A stretch of 64,000 nt of DNA from Chlamydomonas reinhardtii (Eukaryota; Chlorophyta; Chlorophyceae; Chlamydomonadales; Chlamydomonadaceae). Location: positions 5,630,405 to 5,694,404 of the forward strand of contig NC_057004.1 of NCBI RefSeq assembly GCF_000002595.2. Reading direction: 5' to 3'. Shown here piece by piece: positions 36,277 through 50,600 of the stretch. Position numbers and translations under genes: made by a program. Position 1 is the stretch's first letter. Every line of letters begins with the position of its first letter. Below the pieces are notes generated by a model. It did no database searches, was not told the origin of the DNA, and saw nothing but the letters and a program-made list of their open reading frames with translations.

Positions 36277-39200
36277 TCAGCGCCTGCCGCCCAGCCCCCG
36301 CCATCCCAGCGCCTCCAGGCCTTGCAGTCCCCGCACCACCAACCCGCCCGGCCTCCACTCCAACCAGGACAGGTATGCAGCCCAGTGCCCGCCGCTGCCC
36401 ACAGCAGCCGCCGTGTCGACAAGGCCGGCGGCCGTGCCGTTCAGACCCAACCCCGCCAGGCTGCTGCTGTTGCTGACGCTGCTGCTGGAACCGGAGAAGC
36501 CATCGGAGCGGCCTGCGGCCCCCGAGCTGGCGTCGCCGCGCCGGAGCGTCGCCGCGTTGCCCACAATTATCAGCGCCCTGTCAGGAAGCGCAAGGCACGC
36601 ACTAGGTGAGCAGAAGCAACACCTGAGCACCGCATCTGTTTTGGGGCTGGGGTTTGTTGCGGTGAGGTGCGGGGCGGGGGCGGGGATTTGGATTTGGGAT
36701 TCCTTGCGGGGGCTCTTGCCTGCGGGGGCGCGTGATGGCCACGTTGAGTCGGCGCCAGTCCTCCAGGAAGCCCAGCGAGGCGTTGGCGTTGGCGCGCACT
36801 GTGGAGAAGATCATCACCTGCGGGCGCGAGTTGCGGGTGGCCGTGCAGAACGAGGGCGTGTGGAAGAAGGGGGCAGGGCTGGGTTGGTTTGGCGCACAGC
36901 GTGAGCGATCGGCGAGTACGGTACAGGTGTTTATGGGGGCCCCCGCCTGGAAGCCGCGTCGCGGTCGTGCTGTTTCCGTTTTACTTGCGCTCACGTGCCG
37001 CACGCACAGGGCCGTGGTGCTACAGCCCGCGCCGGACCGCACCGCACCGCACCACACCACAGAATGCCCAGCGCGTTTCCTTCCCTTGTGGCCTGCATCG
37101 CGCCCTCTCTCACACGGGCCCCCGTGTGCGGCTCACCTCCTTCTCGCGGCCCTGGTAGCCGTCTACACTGGACACCTCCAGGGCGGGCGCCCCGGCCGGC
37201 ACCACCCCCACCAGCATGCTGCTCAGCAGCTGGACCTGCGCGGCCAGACCACCAGATGACCAGGTGGCCGGAAAACACCTGAGTGGAGGTCTGGGAAAAA
37301 GGCGGCCTTCCTGGTGCGTCTCCAAGCAGCCTCCGCCGCCGTCGCATCTACCTGCGCGAGGTAGGGCGTGACCACGCCCATGTCCGCGGGTGACACGCCT
37401 GCGCCCAGCAGCCCGCGCACCAGCGCCACCACCACACCCGCCTCCGTGCGGTTGGACTTGCTGCCGCCCTGCAGAGCTCGTCAGTATCACAGTAAAATGA
37501 GTGTCGGTACGCAAGAAAATGGTGCAAGATGTTGGGTTGGGCTGGGCGTGCGCAAGCCCAGAGAGCAACTGGGTATTGACGCCCTCACCTGCGATACCTC
37601 CTCTCGCCCGTCCTCAACATCCACAAACATGAGTGGCCCACCGCCACCGTCCCCGGCCCCAGCCCCGCCGCCGGTCCCTGGCTGTGCCCGCAGCGGCGGC
37701 ATGGGGAAGGGCGGCGGCGGGCGCTGCCCGGGCGCCACGCCGTCAAGCAGCCGGCCACCATAGAAGCGGGCGGAGGGGAAGGCGGACAGCGCGGGGTGCA
37801 TACGGTACTGGACCTGTGGGGCCCGGGCGGGGGAAGCGTGGGGACAAGAGCGTGTGTCAAAGCGTGTGAGCGCAAGGGAAGGAAGTCACGCACAAAGCGT
37901 GTGTGTGTGTGTGTGTGTGTGCATGTGTGCGTGTGTGTGTGTGTGTGTGTGCGTGCGACTCGTGCCCCTCACCTGCAGCATGCACGCTGGCACGCCCGCG
38001 CGCATGAGCCGCTCGAACAGCGACAGCGACAGCCCCGCCCGCCCCGCCGCCTCGCTCTGGCACACGGGCGGCAGCTGGCAGTGGTCACCCACAAGCACCG
38101 CATGCCGGGAGGCCTATGAGCATGAGCGCGGGCTCATCAAGTAGGGCACAATTCGAGACGCCTTTGGTTGTGGTTGTCGAGACAGGACAAGGAGAACGGG
38201 AGAATGGCGTGTCCGTGGGAGTCCGGGTCAACTATGGTGTGTAGATGCCCTGGCACGGCGGTTAAGCTATCATTGTCGTAGTATCGAGGCGGGTCATGCG
38301 GAAGGCAAGGCGCAACTTGGCTGCGCGCTCACGCCCTCGCGCAACTGTGCCAAAGCCCGCACCTTGACCAGCGGGATGAGGGACTCAGGCTCGCAGCACT
38401 GGCTGCCCTCATCCAGCACCACCAGCCCGAACGACAGGTCCTGCAGCGTGTCTCCGCCTGAGGGCGTCATTGCGTGCGTTCGGGTTGGGTGAGAGTGAAC
38501 AGAGGTAGGCATCTCCAACCATGCGCATCGCCCCAACAACAACGAGTCCTATCACCACCACCATTAGAAAACACACAGACAACCGCGCCGCGCTCTCTGT
38601 CAAGTGCCAGCAGCCCTGCCACCACACCGGCACACCTACCCGCTCCAACGCAGGTGGAGCAGATGACGTCCGCGCCGCGGAGAATGTCGGCCATCATGGC
38701 GGCACGCGCTTGACGCAGCGCCGCCGCCGCCCGCGCCACGTCGCGGTGGCCCAGGCCGCGGTCCCGCCCGCGCAGGCTGGGCAGCCGCCGCTGCAGGTCC
38801 CGCAGCGCGTCCTGCGGGTTGGGGGGTGGGGCGTGGGGTTGGGGTGGGCGGGCAGGTGTTGCGTTGCCGCGACAAGCATAAGGGAGATTTGATACCAAGT
38901 GTGCTTACTCCACAAAGGTCGTGGGTGTTGTGCGTTGTGAGAGAGTGGGAGCCGAAACGACAATTGCAGCTACAGTGGAAGCGGTTCCCCGACTGCAGCA
39001 CGGGCGTGTTGCATCGCTGGCCCTGTGACGCACCTGCGTGCTCTTAGGGATATCGCGGGTATCGGTACATGGTCAGCCGTCCATTTTGAGCCCTAACCCA
39101 TCCCCATCCCCATCCCCATCCCCACTACAAACCCATCCCCAACCCCAACCCCATCCCAAGCCCCCCCCCCACCCTACTGGCCATTCACCCACCTGCTGCT

Positions 39201-42200
39201 CCTCAATGGCTGGCCGGGCGGGGTGCGCAAGGATGCGTGCGTCCAGTGTGGCGTCGCGCAGCGCCTCCCGCACCTTGACCGGCTGGCCGGTGCGCACCGC
39301 GCCCACGCCGCAGCCCAGCAGCCCCTCCAGCAAATTGTCCACTGCCACGTTGGACTGGGCGGCGGCCAGGATGGGGTGCGGGTAGCTGCGGGGGATGACG
39401 CGTGGCGTGCCGGGTGCAGGGGGAAACACGTGCGACAGGTGACGACAGGTGGATGCGTGGGCGGGCTTACAGCACCGTAGAGGCCTAGACCGCACGGCAC
39501 GTTCAGCCCTACATACCGCCGAGGTAGCCCCGCCCCGCCCCGCCCCGCCAGTACCCACCGGAGCTCCTGCTTGAGGAAACGGATGAACTGCACGATGGTG
39601 GTGGTCTTGCCCGTGCCTGGCGGCCCCTGCAGCAGCACCAGCCGGTGGCGCATAGCCAGCGCCAACGCCCGCACCTGCATGCGCAGCGGTGGTGGCGGCG
39701 GCATGTGGTAACTGTTGTAACTGTTGTAACTGTCACGGCTGTGGCTGTTTTCGATGGTGGCGGTGGTGGTGGTGGTGGTGGTGGTGGTGGTGGTGGTGGT
39801 TGCAGATAAACACTAACGGCGACGATGGTTGGCCTGCTCCATTCCGGCTGCACACGGCGGCCCCCTCACCTTCCCACCCCTACCACCCTTCAACACGTGC
39901 CCTTTGCCCCACCTGGCTACGGTTCAGCCCCATGCCAGGCACCTCCTCCCGGGGGTCCCGCGGCGCAACGTCGTTCGCGGCCGCCCAGTCCACCGCCGCA
40001 TCCGGAACCAGGGGCGCAGGCAGCGCCGCCGCCGCCGCTGCAGCCGCGGCGTCGGGCGCGAGCAGCACATCCAGGAGGTGGGTGCCTGGCGGCAAGTTGT
40101 CTTCCTCCTCCTCCTCGGTCTGCTGCCGCCGCCGGCGCTTGTGACCCCGCCCGCCGCCGCGCCCACCGCGGCCGCGATAGCCTCCGCCTCCGCCTCCGCC
40201 ACGGCCCCTGTAACCGCCGTAGGCGTTCCCATACCCGTGCCCCTGGCCGTTGCCGCTGGGCCCCGCGTCCTGGCCGCCTCCGTAGCCGCCGTCGTCGCCG
40301 CCGTCCTCGTCCTCTTCATCGGCCTCATCGTCGTCTGCGCCAGCACCGGCGGCGGCAGTCGCTGCCCCAGGCACCGCAGCTCCAGGCTGCTTGTACAGGG
40401 CCTATGGCGGATGCGAATGGGTCCGACGGAATGTGAGTGGGGCCCGAATGGTTGCAGCTGGCCCAAATGGGTCCGAGCGGGTCCACTTGCACCTGTCGCC
40501 TCTGCGTGTGCTTTGCCAGCTTGGGCTGATAGTTACAGCCCCTCCCCTCCCCACACACATACGCATCCACACACCTGCAGCGCCTGCGCCATTCGCTGGT
40601 AGGAGGTGATGTTAGCGCCGCGGTCCAGCCTGCGTGCGTTGTTGTGTTTTGAGAGTGAGCGTGTGCGTGCTTGGAGCACAAGAATTGGAGCGCAAACGTT
40701 GCGTGTGCATGCGTCTGTTTGTGCGAGCAAAACTTGTAGACACGTACGCAATGTACGCGATGTACCGTGTATTTCGCCTCCTCCCACGCACCTCCACAGC
40801 CCCTCCGCCAGGTCTGCCGGCACACTGTCCGCCACCAGCCGCACCTCGCTCCGACCCCGGTCCAACACCAGAGCCTCCACACACCGCTCCTGCGCGCGCA
40901 CCGCCGTGCCAGTGGCGCGTCAGCAGACAACCGCGTCAGTGACGCGTCAGCAGGTAGCTACGTTAGGCTGCACTGGGTGTTGCTTGTGAGACCGTGCGTA
41001 GCAGGGGTGTTTGTGCGCATGACGTCCCGCTGCGCCGCACCTGCAGCGGGTTTCGCCGGCACAATGTCACCAGCGTGCCGCTCCTGCAGCAGGGGCAGGG
41101 CGGACACACGGTAGGCCTAGGGGGTCAGGCCCGAACGTGTTGTGGTGCAAAGCAAAGTCCAAAAGTACTTGTCACGGGATCCAACTTGTCCTGCTCACGC
41201 CCGGTGGAGCAATGCCCGAAGCCGCACGCCACCTGCCTGGTTGACAGCCGCCAGCGCTTGCCCCTGGCTTTCCAAGACGGCCTATCTCTGGCTTTCCTTT
41301 CCGAACGCATCCCGTACAGCCCCCAGCCCGGTAACCGGACGTTCGCTCCCCCTACCACCCCCTTCCCAAGCCCCTCCCGCCCCGCCCGAACCCTTGCGCA
41401 CCCCGCCACCCTCACGTGAATCTGTGGAAGGGCAGCTCGCCGCCCTCCGCCGCCGCCAGCCGCAGCACTGCCTTGCCCAGGTAGGCCCCACGCCGCGCCG
41501 CCCGCAGCTCCGTCAGCGCCAGCCCCTCGCCCCGCAGCCGACCCAGGGGCCACTGCCGCAGCCGCTCCTCCACCTGGCGCCGCTCCTGTGGTATGAGCGC
41601 AGGTGTATTGGAGCGGGGAGCATGGAGCGGTTGAGAGCGCGGGCGGGTCGAGAGCGCGGGCGGGCGGACATGGGCGCATGGGCAGTGTGGGACATCGGCC
41701 AAGCGACGCCAGGGAAAAAAGCGCTGGCCCGGTGCGGTCTATTCCTCCCAGTCGTGAGGCTTAGGTAAATGAGTGTTGATCGCACGGACTTGCACACGTC
41801 AACGGGCAGCGAGCTGCTAGCGTGGTGGCTTGTCGGCCTACACGCCAGGCGGGCCAGGCGGGCCAGTGCTGCGGCGGACTCGCAAAGGCCGGCCGCGTAT
41901 TGTTCTCACCCTCGGCACCATCAGGCGGGCGGGCAGGCAGATGCGCCCCGACCCCCGACCCCCCTGCTGTTGACGATGCTCCTGCCCTGTTCCCGTTGCC
42001 TTACCCTTGCACCCCCTCCTGCCCCTCCTGCCCCCCCCCTCCCCACCTCGTCCAGCTCCATCTGCACCAGCGGCGCGAAGCGGCCCACGTAGGCGTCCAC
42101 CGCCCGCCGGGTGTCGGCGGGCAGCCGGGCGGCGGCGGGCGGCGGGGAGAAGTCCAGCGCACCGCCGCCACTGCCGCCGCTGCTGACACCGGCACCTGAG

Positions 42201-42478
42201 CCGCCGCTGCCGCCTCTGCCACCCTCCCCGCCTCCGTAGCCGCCGCCTCCGCCTCCGCCGTGCACGCCACGCCCACTGGTGTAGCCTCCACCATAGCAAA
42301 CACCTGAACTGCTGTCGCCACTGGGTCCCTGACCGCCGCCACCACGGCCGCCGCCACCGTGGCCCCCGCCATAGCGACCGGTACCGCCGCCGCGTTGGTG
42401 CCAGTGCCGGCCTCCGCCGCGCCCGCCACCGCCTCCACCGCCGCCTCCACCGTTGTAGCCACCTCGATGATCCCACAT
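36277..42478 (-). CDS. SF1 helicase of the SMUBP2/UPF1 class with Gly/RGG-rich insertions, 16 exons
   Basis: Exons: 42478-42047, 41585-41416, 41116-41041, 40889-40792, 40629-40575, 40401-39913, 39674-39559, 39385-39193, 38811-38640, 38457-38363, 38113-37973, 37813-37589, 37468-37352, 37235-37137, 36817-36720 and 36577-36277; 958 residues. Helicase motifs in order: QGPPGTGKTTT (Walker A, about 457), AAAQSNVAVDNLLEGL (Ia), VVLDEGSQC (motif II, about 615), LVGDHCQLPP (III), VQYRMHPALSAFPSARFY (IV), VVTPYLAQ, SSVDGYQGREKE (V) and RRLNVAITRPRRALI (VI). The N-terminal SMUBP2-like wedge is recognisable from VEERLRQWPLGRLRGEGL. Two low-complexity blocks stand out: a GGYGG-rich N-terminus of about 95 residues and an acidic plus RGG block in exon 6 just before Walker A. 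Human SMUBP2 carries R3H and AN1 domains at its end; none is visible here. Intron 15 uses a GC donor. The target nucleic acid is unknown. Confidence 0.9.
37899..37953. repeat. GT dinucleotide microsatellite in a helicase intron
   Basis: About 27 GT units with GC or CA interruptions lie just downstream of the acceptor side of helicase exon 12. Confidence 0.9.
39756..39800. repeat. GGT trinucleotide run in a helicase intron
   Basis: About 15 GGT units sit in the intron between helicase exons 6 and 7. On the sense strand this is an ACC run ahead of the acceptor. Confidence 0.9.
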
Positions 42479-42795
42479 GAGCAAGAAACTACAGAAAGAA
42501 CTGACACTAGCGCGCTGCAATCGCTGGCAGCAGCTGTCCCACCTAATTATCAAAATTGTGCTGCCATCATAGGCATTAGGCGAGCGCGTGTTAGTGTCGC
42601 TATTTCAACACAAGAATATCGTGTGTATGCTGAAGCTTGTAACAAATTGCAGCGAGGGCTTCATTCACTGCGCTCCATCAGTTTTGCTGCACCAACAGGT
42701 CGAACTTGCGATATTCCCTCTTGGGGTTGCCAACTGCTTATTTAGTCATTGTAGCGAGGCTAACCTATTTCGCTGGGAGCCAAGAACGCGGTGTA
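42479..42795. promoter_or_regulatory. short bidirectional promoter region, helicase / ciliary candidate
   Basis: Only 317 bases separate two divergent start codons (42478 minus and 42796 plus). The spacer is visibly poorer in GC than its surroundings and must contain both transcription starts. No TATA box was identified. Confidence 0.55.
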
Positions 42796-44766
42796 ATGTC
42801 AGAAAGCCGTGCCGAGTTCCAGGACTTTGCCCCAACATCTAGAAAGCATGTTGGTGGGCCGCAGGTGAGACTGGAATGGGAAGCGCCGATGGTGGCAAGG
42901 TACACGTTCTAGTCTCTAGACATGCCTTGGCCCTAGTTGGGCTCCACGTTCAGCTGCAGCGATATCCTGACTTAGCACGCATAAGTAACATGCTTGTGAT
43001 CGCAAAGCATAAGCGGTCTTAGTCGCTTCGGTACTTGCGCGCCCCGGCTGGCCCGCTGCCCCCTTGTCCCCAACAGCAAGGCCCTTTGACAAGGTGTCCT
43101 CTCCCTTAGCGCCAGACGTCACTCCAAACCGGCGGTGAACCCATCCACACGCATCCATAGTGTATGTGTTATATTGTCAACTTCACAGGCCCAGCTAGGG
43201 CCCGGCCTGCAGCCACTGGAAGAGGCCAAGCTGCCGGTCAACCTGGCTCGTTCGCGTGTGGTGCACGACGGCGCTGACCTGATCGACGACCCGGATTCCT
43301 TTGTCGCTACGACCACCAAGCAGGTGGGCAGCAGCCTGGGGGCGAAAAAGGGAGGGCGGGGCACGTGGAAAGGGGTTGTGGCGGAGAGTTGAGTCACAAG
43401 TGTAAGGCGCTTCGCCCGTTTGTCCAAGGGCAACGGAACTCAGCATCAGCACGGCGCCCTCTTGGGCTGGTACGAGCCTGTGATGTTCTGTGATGCAGGT
43501 CCAGGCATCCTTCTTGTTTATACCGACGGGCTGTCACGCCTCCATTTGCAGGCGGTGGCTGCGGCCGGCCCCATGTTGAGCTCCTACCAGGCCATGCAAG
43601 TGCGTGCGTGCAGGCGCGAGGACGGGTGGGGCAGCCTTTCGTGCTAAGAGAAAGGCACTCTTGTGCGACGGGATGGACGGGATGCTGGAAGAGGATGCGA
43701 GCCTGGCATCGGCATTGTGGAGGGGCTTATGGCGTCAGGAGGGCCTAGCAGGGCGGGGGCGGGGGCCATGCACAAAGTAGCGTACGAACGAGGGTTAGGT
43801 GAGCACGCCTGTTGACTGGTGTGAGGGCGGCGCTAGATGGCTGGTGAGGACCCCATCCATGCCCAGTAGCCTGGACAGGCGAACCTCACGTCCACACCTC
43901 ATTCGGCCCCACGCTTCGTTCGCCCGCCGCTGCCGCACCCGCCCACGCCTGCTCGCAGGCCGGCATGCCGCTGGAGCAGAAGAAGCGCACGGGCAAGAAG
44001 TGTGTGGCGCCGCAGGAGGTGCCGGGCGCGGGCCGGGGCGGGGGGCTGTTCTTTGGCTCAGCGCCCGCACCCAGCAGCACACGCGTGGACCCGGGGATAG
44101 CGCTAGAGGTGCGTCGTGTGTGACGGCGCGGGGGTTGCGCGGGTTCGCGGGTGAAGTCGTGTGCGTGTGCGTGCGTGTCCTTGTGTGTTTGGGTAGGAAA
44201 GGTAGGATGAGAGATTGTGTCTGGGGGCGAAGGCGGTTACATGGCTGGATGGACGTGGATGTGCGTATGTGTACCGGGCATTGATGGTACCGGCCATTGA
44301 TTGCATGCGGGCGGCTGCTGCTCTGACAATGCGACCTGTTGTGTCTGAGCGCAGGAGGGCCGGGGGTGGTTGTGGCTGACTTGCTTGTGACTGGTCGTGT
44401 CACTTCCGCCCTTCCGCCTACCTGCCCTGTGCGCAGCTGGGCACCACAAAGCAGAGCTCCCACATCCCCGGCTACAGCGGCCACATACCCAAGACCTCCA
44501 CAACCGCGGTGAGGAGGAAGGACAGAAGCACGTTGATCTTGGCATGCAGGGTTGTTTCCTTGCTTAGCACCGTCAATTTAGCAACCGACACGCGTCATGA
44601 CTGCCCATCAGCTATACGTGTTTATGACGTCAATCCGTTGTATCATCCGTGCGTGCGCGGCCTTCGCTGCATGCAGGACCCCGCACCTCATCGCACGCAC
44701 GACAAATCGCTGCTTGTTGAGAACTTCAAACCGTACGGCGCTGGGTACACAGGGCGGAAGGGGTGA
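42796..44766 (+). CDS. small six-exon protein with HIPGY motif, ciliary candidate
   Basis: Exons: 42796-42864, 43189-43323, 43552-43599, 43959-44108, 44437-44508 and 44677-44766; every exon length is a multiple of three, giving 187 residues. No enzyme domain is visible. The C-terminal third carries GTTKQSSHIPGYSGHIPKT and then THDKSLLVENFKPYGAGYTG. Motifs of the HIPGYxGHIP type are found in several small ciliary microtubule-associated proteins (FAM166/CIMIP2 and relatives), and the Pro/Gly/Tyr spacing with a terminal GYTG fits that class, but I cannot assign a family. The start is the first ATG after the divergent promoter; the exon is too short for most gene finders. A TGTAA box at 45018-45022 closes the transcript. 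Confidence 0.8.
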
Positions 44767-45017
44767 ACGCCGAAGGCAGGCGTACGCGGCGTGTAGATCT
44801 TTAGTGTGGAAAGCGCATGTGCGCAGCCGCGCTGCCGGTGTTCGGGGAAAATAAAGTGATGCATGTCTAGCGATGGGGCAGGCTGGCTGGATGAGTCATC
44901 TAAGGCCAGCCACGTGTGTGTGCCAAGTGTACATGCCGTCACGCGCACGGACTGGGCAGCTCAGGGGAGTAGGTGGGTTTGCTAGGACCTCGTGGTGCAT
45001 ACATGGAAGACTCTTCA

Positions 45018-45022
45018 TGTAA
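45018..45022 (+). terminator. poly(A) signal TGTAA of the HIPGY gene
   Basis: TGTAA lies 252 bases after the stop codon at 44766 and about 50 bases before a long CA run. Confidence 0.6.
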
Positions 45023-45071
45023 GACTACAAAGCGGCTTGATCAAGTGCGACCTTCACCAGGCACCGCCCCA

Positions 45072-47335
<2,264 letters not shown>

Positions 47336-47340
47336 TTACA
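47336..47340 (-). terminator. poly(A) signal TGTAA (TTACA on plus) of the HPt gene
   Basis: It lies 253 bases after the HPt stop codon on the minus strand. Confidence 0.55.
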
Positions 47341-47592
47341 TGAAGACGCTACATGCTGTTTAGTATCTCGTTCGTTGTGAGTGGTGGACAGGCCATGCCA
47401 GAAACCACAGGCGCAACTACCCAGCAGCTGTGCCGCCATAACTGCTTGCACATGACATGTGCAGACCAGCCGCCCAGCTCAGCCAGGCAGCAGCGAGCTG
47501 GCCGAGGTGGCCGCGCCGCCGCCGTGCTTCCACAGCTTCCGATGCGCCAGCGACATGCGTGCCGTGCCCCATAACTCCGGGCACGAGCGCGC

Positions 47593-48431
47593 TCATCTCC
47601 CCATGGCAGCGAGCAGCTGCTTTCGTTGCTGCTCTAACGCCATGAACATGTCCAGCTTGCCTTTGAGCTGCGGGGCACGCGGCAGCATGTCAAGGTGGGA
47701 AGGAGGGGTAAGCAAGCGGAAACCCGCAGACTGCGCAGCAATGGTATGCGGCCATCGGCTAAGGCGATGCTGTGCCTGGGGCCGTGTGCGTGTTTTGCGT
47801 GGCGTGCTCCACACCTGTCCACTCAGGCTTGGCTGGCAAGTCAAGGCGGTTGCGCGTACGAAAGCATCCAGCTAATTGCAGGTCGACACGGTGGTGCTCA
47901 AGGGCCGGTAAGGCCAGCTCTGTCCCAGAGGGCCGGACCTAGGCTAGTACGGACCATCCGGCACCTCTACCGGCTGCAATCCATCCTGCTAGCGGTGACC
48001 GGCACGCCAGACTAAACGACACCAGCTCGAAACCCTTGCCCCCCACGCACCAGCAGGTAGGAGTCCCGCAGCTGGCCCAGTAGCGCTGCGCACATGGCCT
48101 GGTTAGACGTTTGGCAGCCTTCTCGCATTTTTATGCACAACTGGGCGATGGTCGCTGCACCCAGGCTCGCGCTGGAACCTTTGAACTGATGCACAAGCTG
48201 GTCCAACTCCTTGAAGTCTGGGGCGGGGGCGGTCAGCATGGCGCCCATGCGCTCAATCTTCTGTACAGAGTCCTCAAAGTATAGCTGCACGACCTCCGCC
48301 ACGAAATCGGGGTTTGTTTCGTCTTGAAGAGCCATCAGCTGCGAGAACTGTTCATCGAGTATGCCCTCCTGCTGCAGCTGCGCCAGCAATGTGTCAATGC
48401 CCTGGCACACAGCTGCATATTGAGCTTCCAT
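47593..48431 (-). CDS. histidine-containing phosphotransfer (HPt) protein, two exons
   Basis: Exons 48431-48051 and 47667-47593 encode 151 residues, the usual length of a plant AHP or yeast Ypd1. The phospho-accepting histidine is H81 in LVHQFKGSSASLGA, followed by the conserved helix IAQLCIKMREGCQ. The second exon adds LKGKLDMFMALEQQRKQ, which lines up with the last AHP helix, so no middle exon is missing. Such proteins carry phosphate from a hybrid histidine kinase receiver to a response regulator and have no catalytic activity of their own. The start is the first ATG of the frame (MEAQYAAVCQGID), as in AHPs. It stands alone between repeat-rich stretches; partner kinases are not in this window. 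Confidence 0.93.
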
Positions 48432-49992
48432 CCTGCCAGCTGACCGCACTGGCTAGTTAGTCCAGTCCGCCCCGGCTCGGCCCCAGCCTCCGCCGAGCGC
48501 CTCTCCAGACCTAGGATGCCAGGCCTTGCTCTGATATAGTTCGGTATAGCAAGCAGACTAATTGACGGCCCCGTAGTTGCCCGAGGCCGCCCTCACGAAA
48601 GTAAAGCTGGCGTGCGAAGGAATTTCCCTTGATCCAGGTGCTCAAGCTATACAGTCAATAAGCGGCAATAAAGCCTAGTGGGAATAAAAGTCCCCCTCTC
48701 GTGTGCACGAAGAAACTATTGCTCTGTCGGCAATTATTGTAATTTGATGCTAAAGAAATATTCAGTTGCCTTGCAAATTCCTTACCTACACATCGCGGGA
48801 AGCCCGTTTACAAGTCACCGCCGGCGGTGCAGCGAGATCTCATGCAATGAGCCCATGCAGCGCCATGCCCCCACTAGCGAACCGCCATGCGATCCATGGG
48901 GCGTGCCCCTAAGGGTGTCAAGGGACAAGGGACGCAACGTACAGCGGTAGTAGGCTGAGAGAGTGGGCTCGCATATGCAGGCAGGGATGTTGAGCTGAGG
49001 TGAAGAAGGGCTGGGAATGAAGTAGACGTTAAGAATGCGGATGTTACAGAGGGGACAGTCCCAGCACCCGAAGACGCCGAGCCATCACATGCTATCAGGG
49101 CCCAACTTGACTCCACCAACCCCGACTTTGCTGCAAACCCTCCCGCGGGCAAAGTCCGTGTGACTCCGCGCACAGTGAGCAGGGGGGGGGGGTACGAACT
49201 AAACCTCCAGACCCCATGTCCCAAAACCTCCCGACCCCCCCTCCGGACCGACCGACCGACCCCCACCACCGTGCAACCCCTCAAAACCCCCTCAAAACCC
49301 TTTGGATTTTAGCCAGGTCGGTGTCAATCGACTGCTCTCGGCGAGCTCTACAATTGTATACCTCCGGTTCAGCTGGAGGCACAACTTGACTGGCAGCCAT
49401 GCCACACATGTCCATGTGTCCATGGCCGACCACCGACCCTTCTGTCAGACTACCGGGGCGTGCGCTTAAGCTTACAATTGCGCTGTATATATGATGTTTG
49501 GGATTGTGTGCCGGAAGAGATTGGTCGACTTTCTCCCGGGATCATGTGAAGAATCCCGGGATTCATGTCACGCTCGATGGCCGGCGGCAGCCTTGTCGCC
49601 ATGACCCACACGAAGCCTTGGCCGTTACACGTTAGCATCAGATCGCATAGTCTCCATGACACCAGTGAGAGACGCTCGAGTGGGGCTCTACGCTACTACA
49701 ACGCCGATGTGGACGGACATGCAGCCGCTTTCCAGAGGCCAAACGTTCTGCAAATGCTTTAGTATGTGCATGCTAATGTGTGCTAGTACATGTGCTAATG
49801 GGCGGAGCGTTTAGAGGGGCGTTTAGGGCGCAGAGACGAAATCTGGCAGTCCCACCCACATCCGCGTGACGAAACCTTGGGGACCCCCAACCCCGATGAC
49901 CGACCCTGAACTTTGAGGGCCCATAACTTTGCGCGAGCGAAGCTGCCGTCGGCCCGGGTGCTGAGCATTGGACTTGCCGTCGTAGCTGACTT
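48432..49992. other. HPt upstream region running into repeats
   Basis: The first several hundred bases should be the HPt promoter. Repeat material starts at 49028. Nothing else coding was recognised, apart from a LINE-like C-terminal fragment that begins about 49913. Confidence 0.5.
49028..49179 (+). repeat. dispersed repeat family, copy 1
   Basis: This segment is nearly identical to 59500-59652, and its reverse complement matches part of 50350-50480. It holds an open frame fragment with TVPAPEDAEPSHAIRAQ and ANPPAGKVRVTPRTV. It looks like a piece of a transposable element; the family is not known. Confidence 0.8.
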
Positions 49993-50146
49993 CTGGGGTC
50001 GTCTCCAGACGTTTGTGACTTTGGGTGTCAGGCCAAAGGGTTGGGACGCTGTGCCGTTTGCGCATCCCTTCATATCTCGGGCTGTTGGTGACGGCATGGT
50101 TTTGCGCTTGCCGTATGACGCTGATTCCCCGCCCCCCTCGCCGTGA
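49913..50146 (+). mobile_element. LINE-type retroelement fragment, extreme C-terminus
   Basis: The frame reads VADFWGRLQTFVTLGVRPKGW and HPFISRAVGDGMVLRLPY, which matches the end of the LINE-like frame at 56835-57735 (VADFWSRLMQFAQLGVPQKG). It runs straight into the left arm of the large inverted repeat, and the right arm carries the same frame in reverse (50811-51014). Only the 3' end of the element is present. Confidence 0.65.
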
Positions 50147-50356
50147 GAGGTTGTGCGTGGTTGGTGGCTATGTGTGTGGGCAGGATGCACGTGTGGGCGA
50201 CCGTTCTAGTACCTGGACGCTTGCGCCCTGGTTAGTGCGTGCGCTGTGCGTGTGTCCTGCGGCCTAGACGTTTCCCGGCACTCCTGTGCCTAGGCTTGTG
50301 GCGTTGAGGCACAGCGGTGGGGCTCTGGCGGGTTGAGGCTTGGCTAGGACTCACTG
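49993..50356 (+). repeat. large inverted repeat, left arm (364 bp)
   Basis: It pairs with 50601-50964 in reverse complement with no gap (both arms are 364 bases) and only a few mismatches. The arm contains LINE-type 3' sequence and part of the dispersed repeat family also found at 59650-59810. Confidence 0.92.
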
Positions 50357-50600
50357 TGCGCGGAGTCACACGGACTTTGCCCGCGGGAGGGTTTGCAGCA
50401 AAGTCGGGGTTGGGCCCTGATAGCATGTGATGGCTCGGCGTCTTCGGGAGCTGGGACTGTCCCCTCTGTAACATCCGCATCCATAACTTTGCAATTACTA
50501 CCCTGATTGAAACTCTGAAAGTGGATTTGGAGTCCTCTCGTCAAGCTCCTTCGTTTTAGAACATGGGGCCTTTCCCAGTTGAAACTACCCCCCCCCCCTG
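50357..50600. other. spacer of the large inverted repeat
   Basis: This 244-base loop region contains, in minus orientation, a shortened copy of the dispersed repeat family (about 50357-50480) and a C run near 50590-50598. Confidence 0.7.

Noticed and set aside
43000-43200. Extra exon of the HIPGY gene between its first two exons
   Set aside because: No splice-bounded in-phase frame; the two exons join directly at phase 0.
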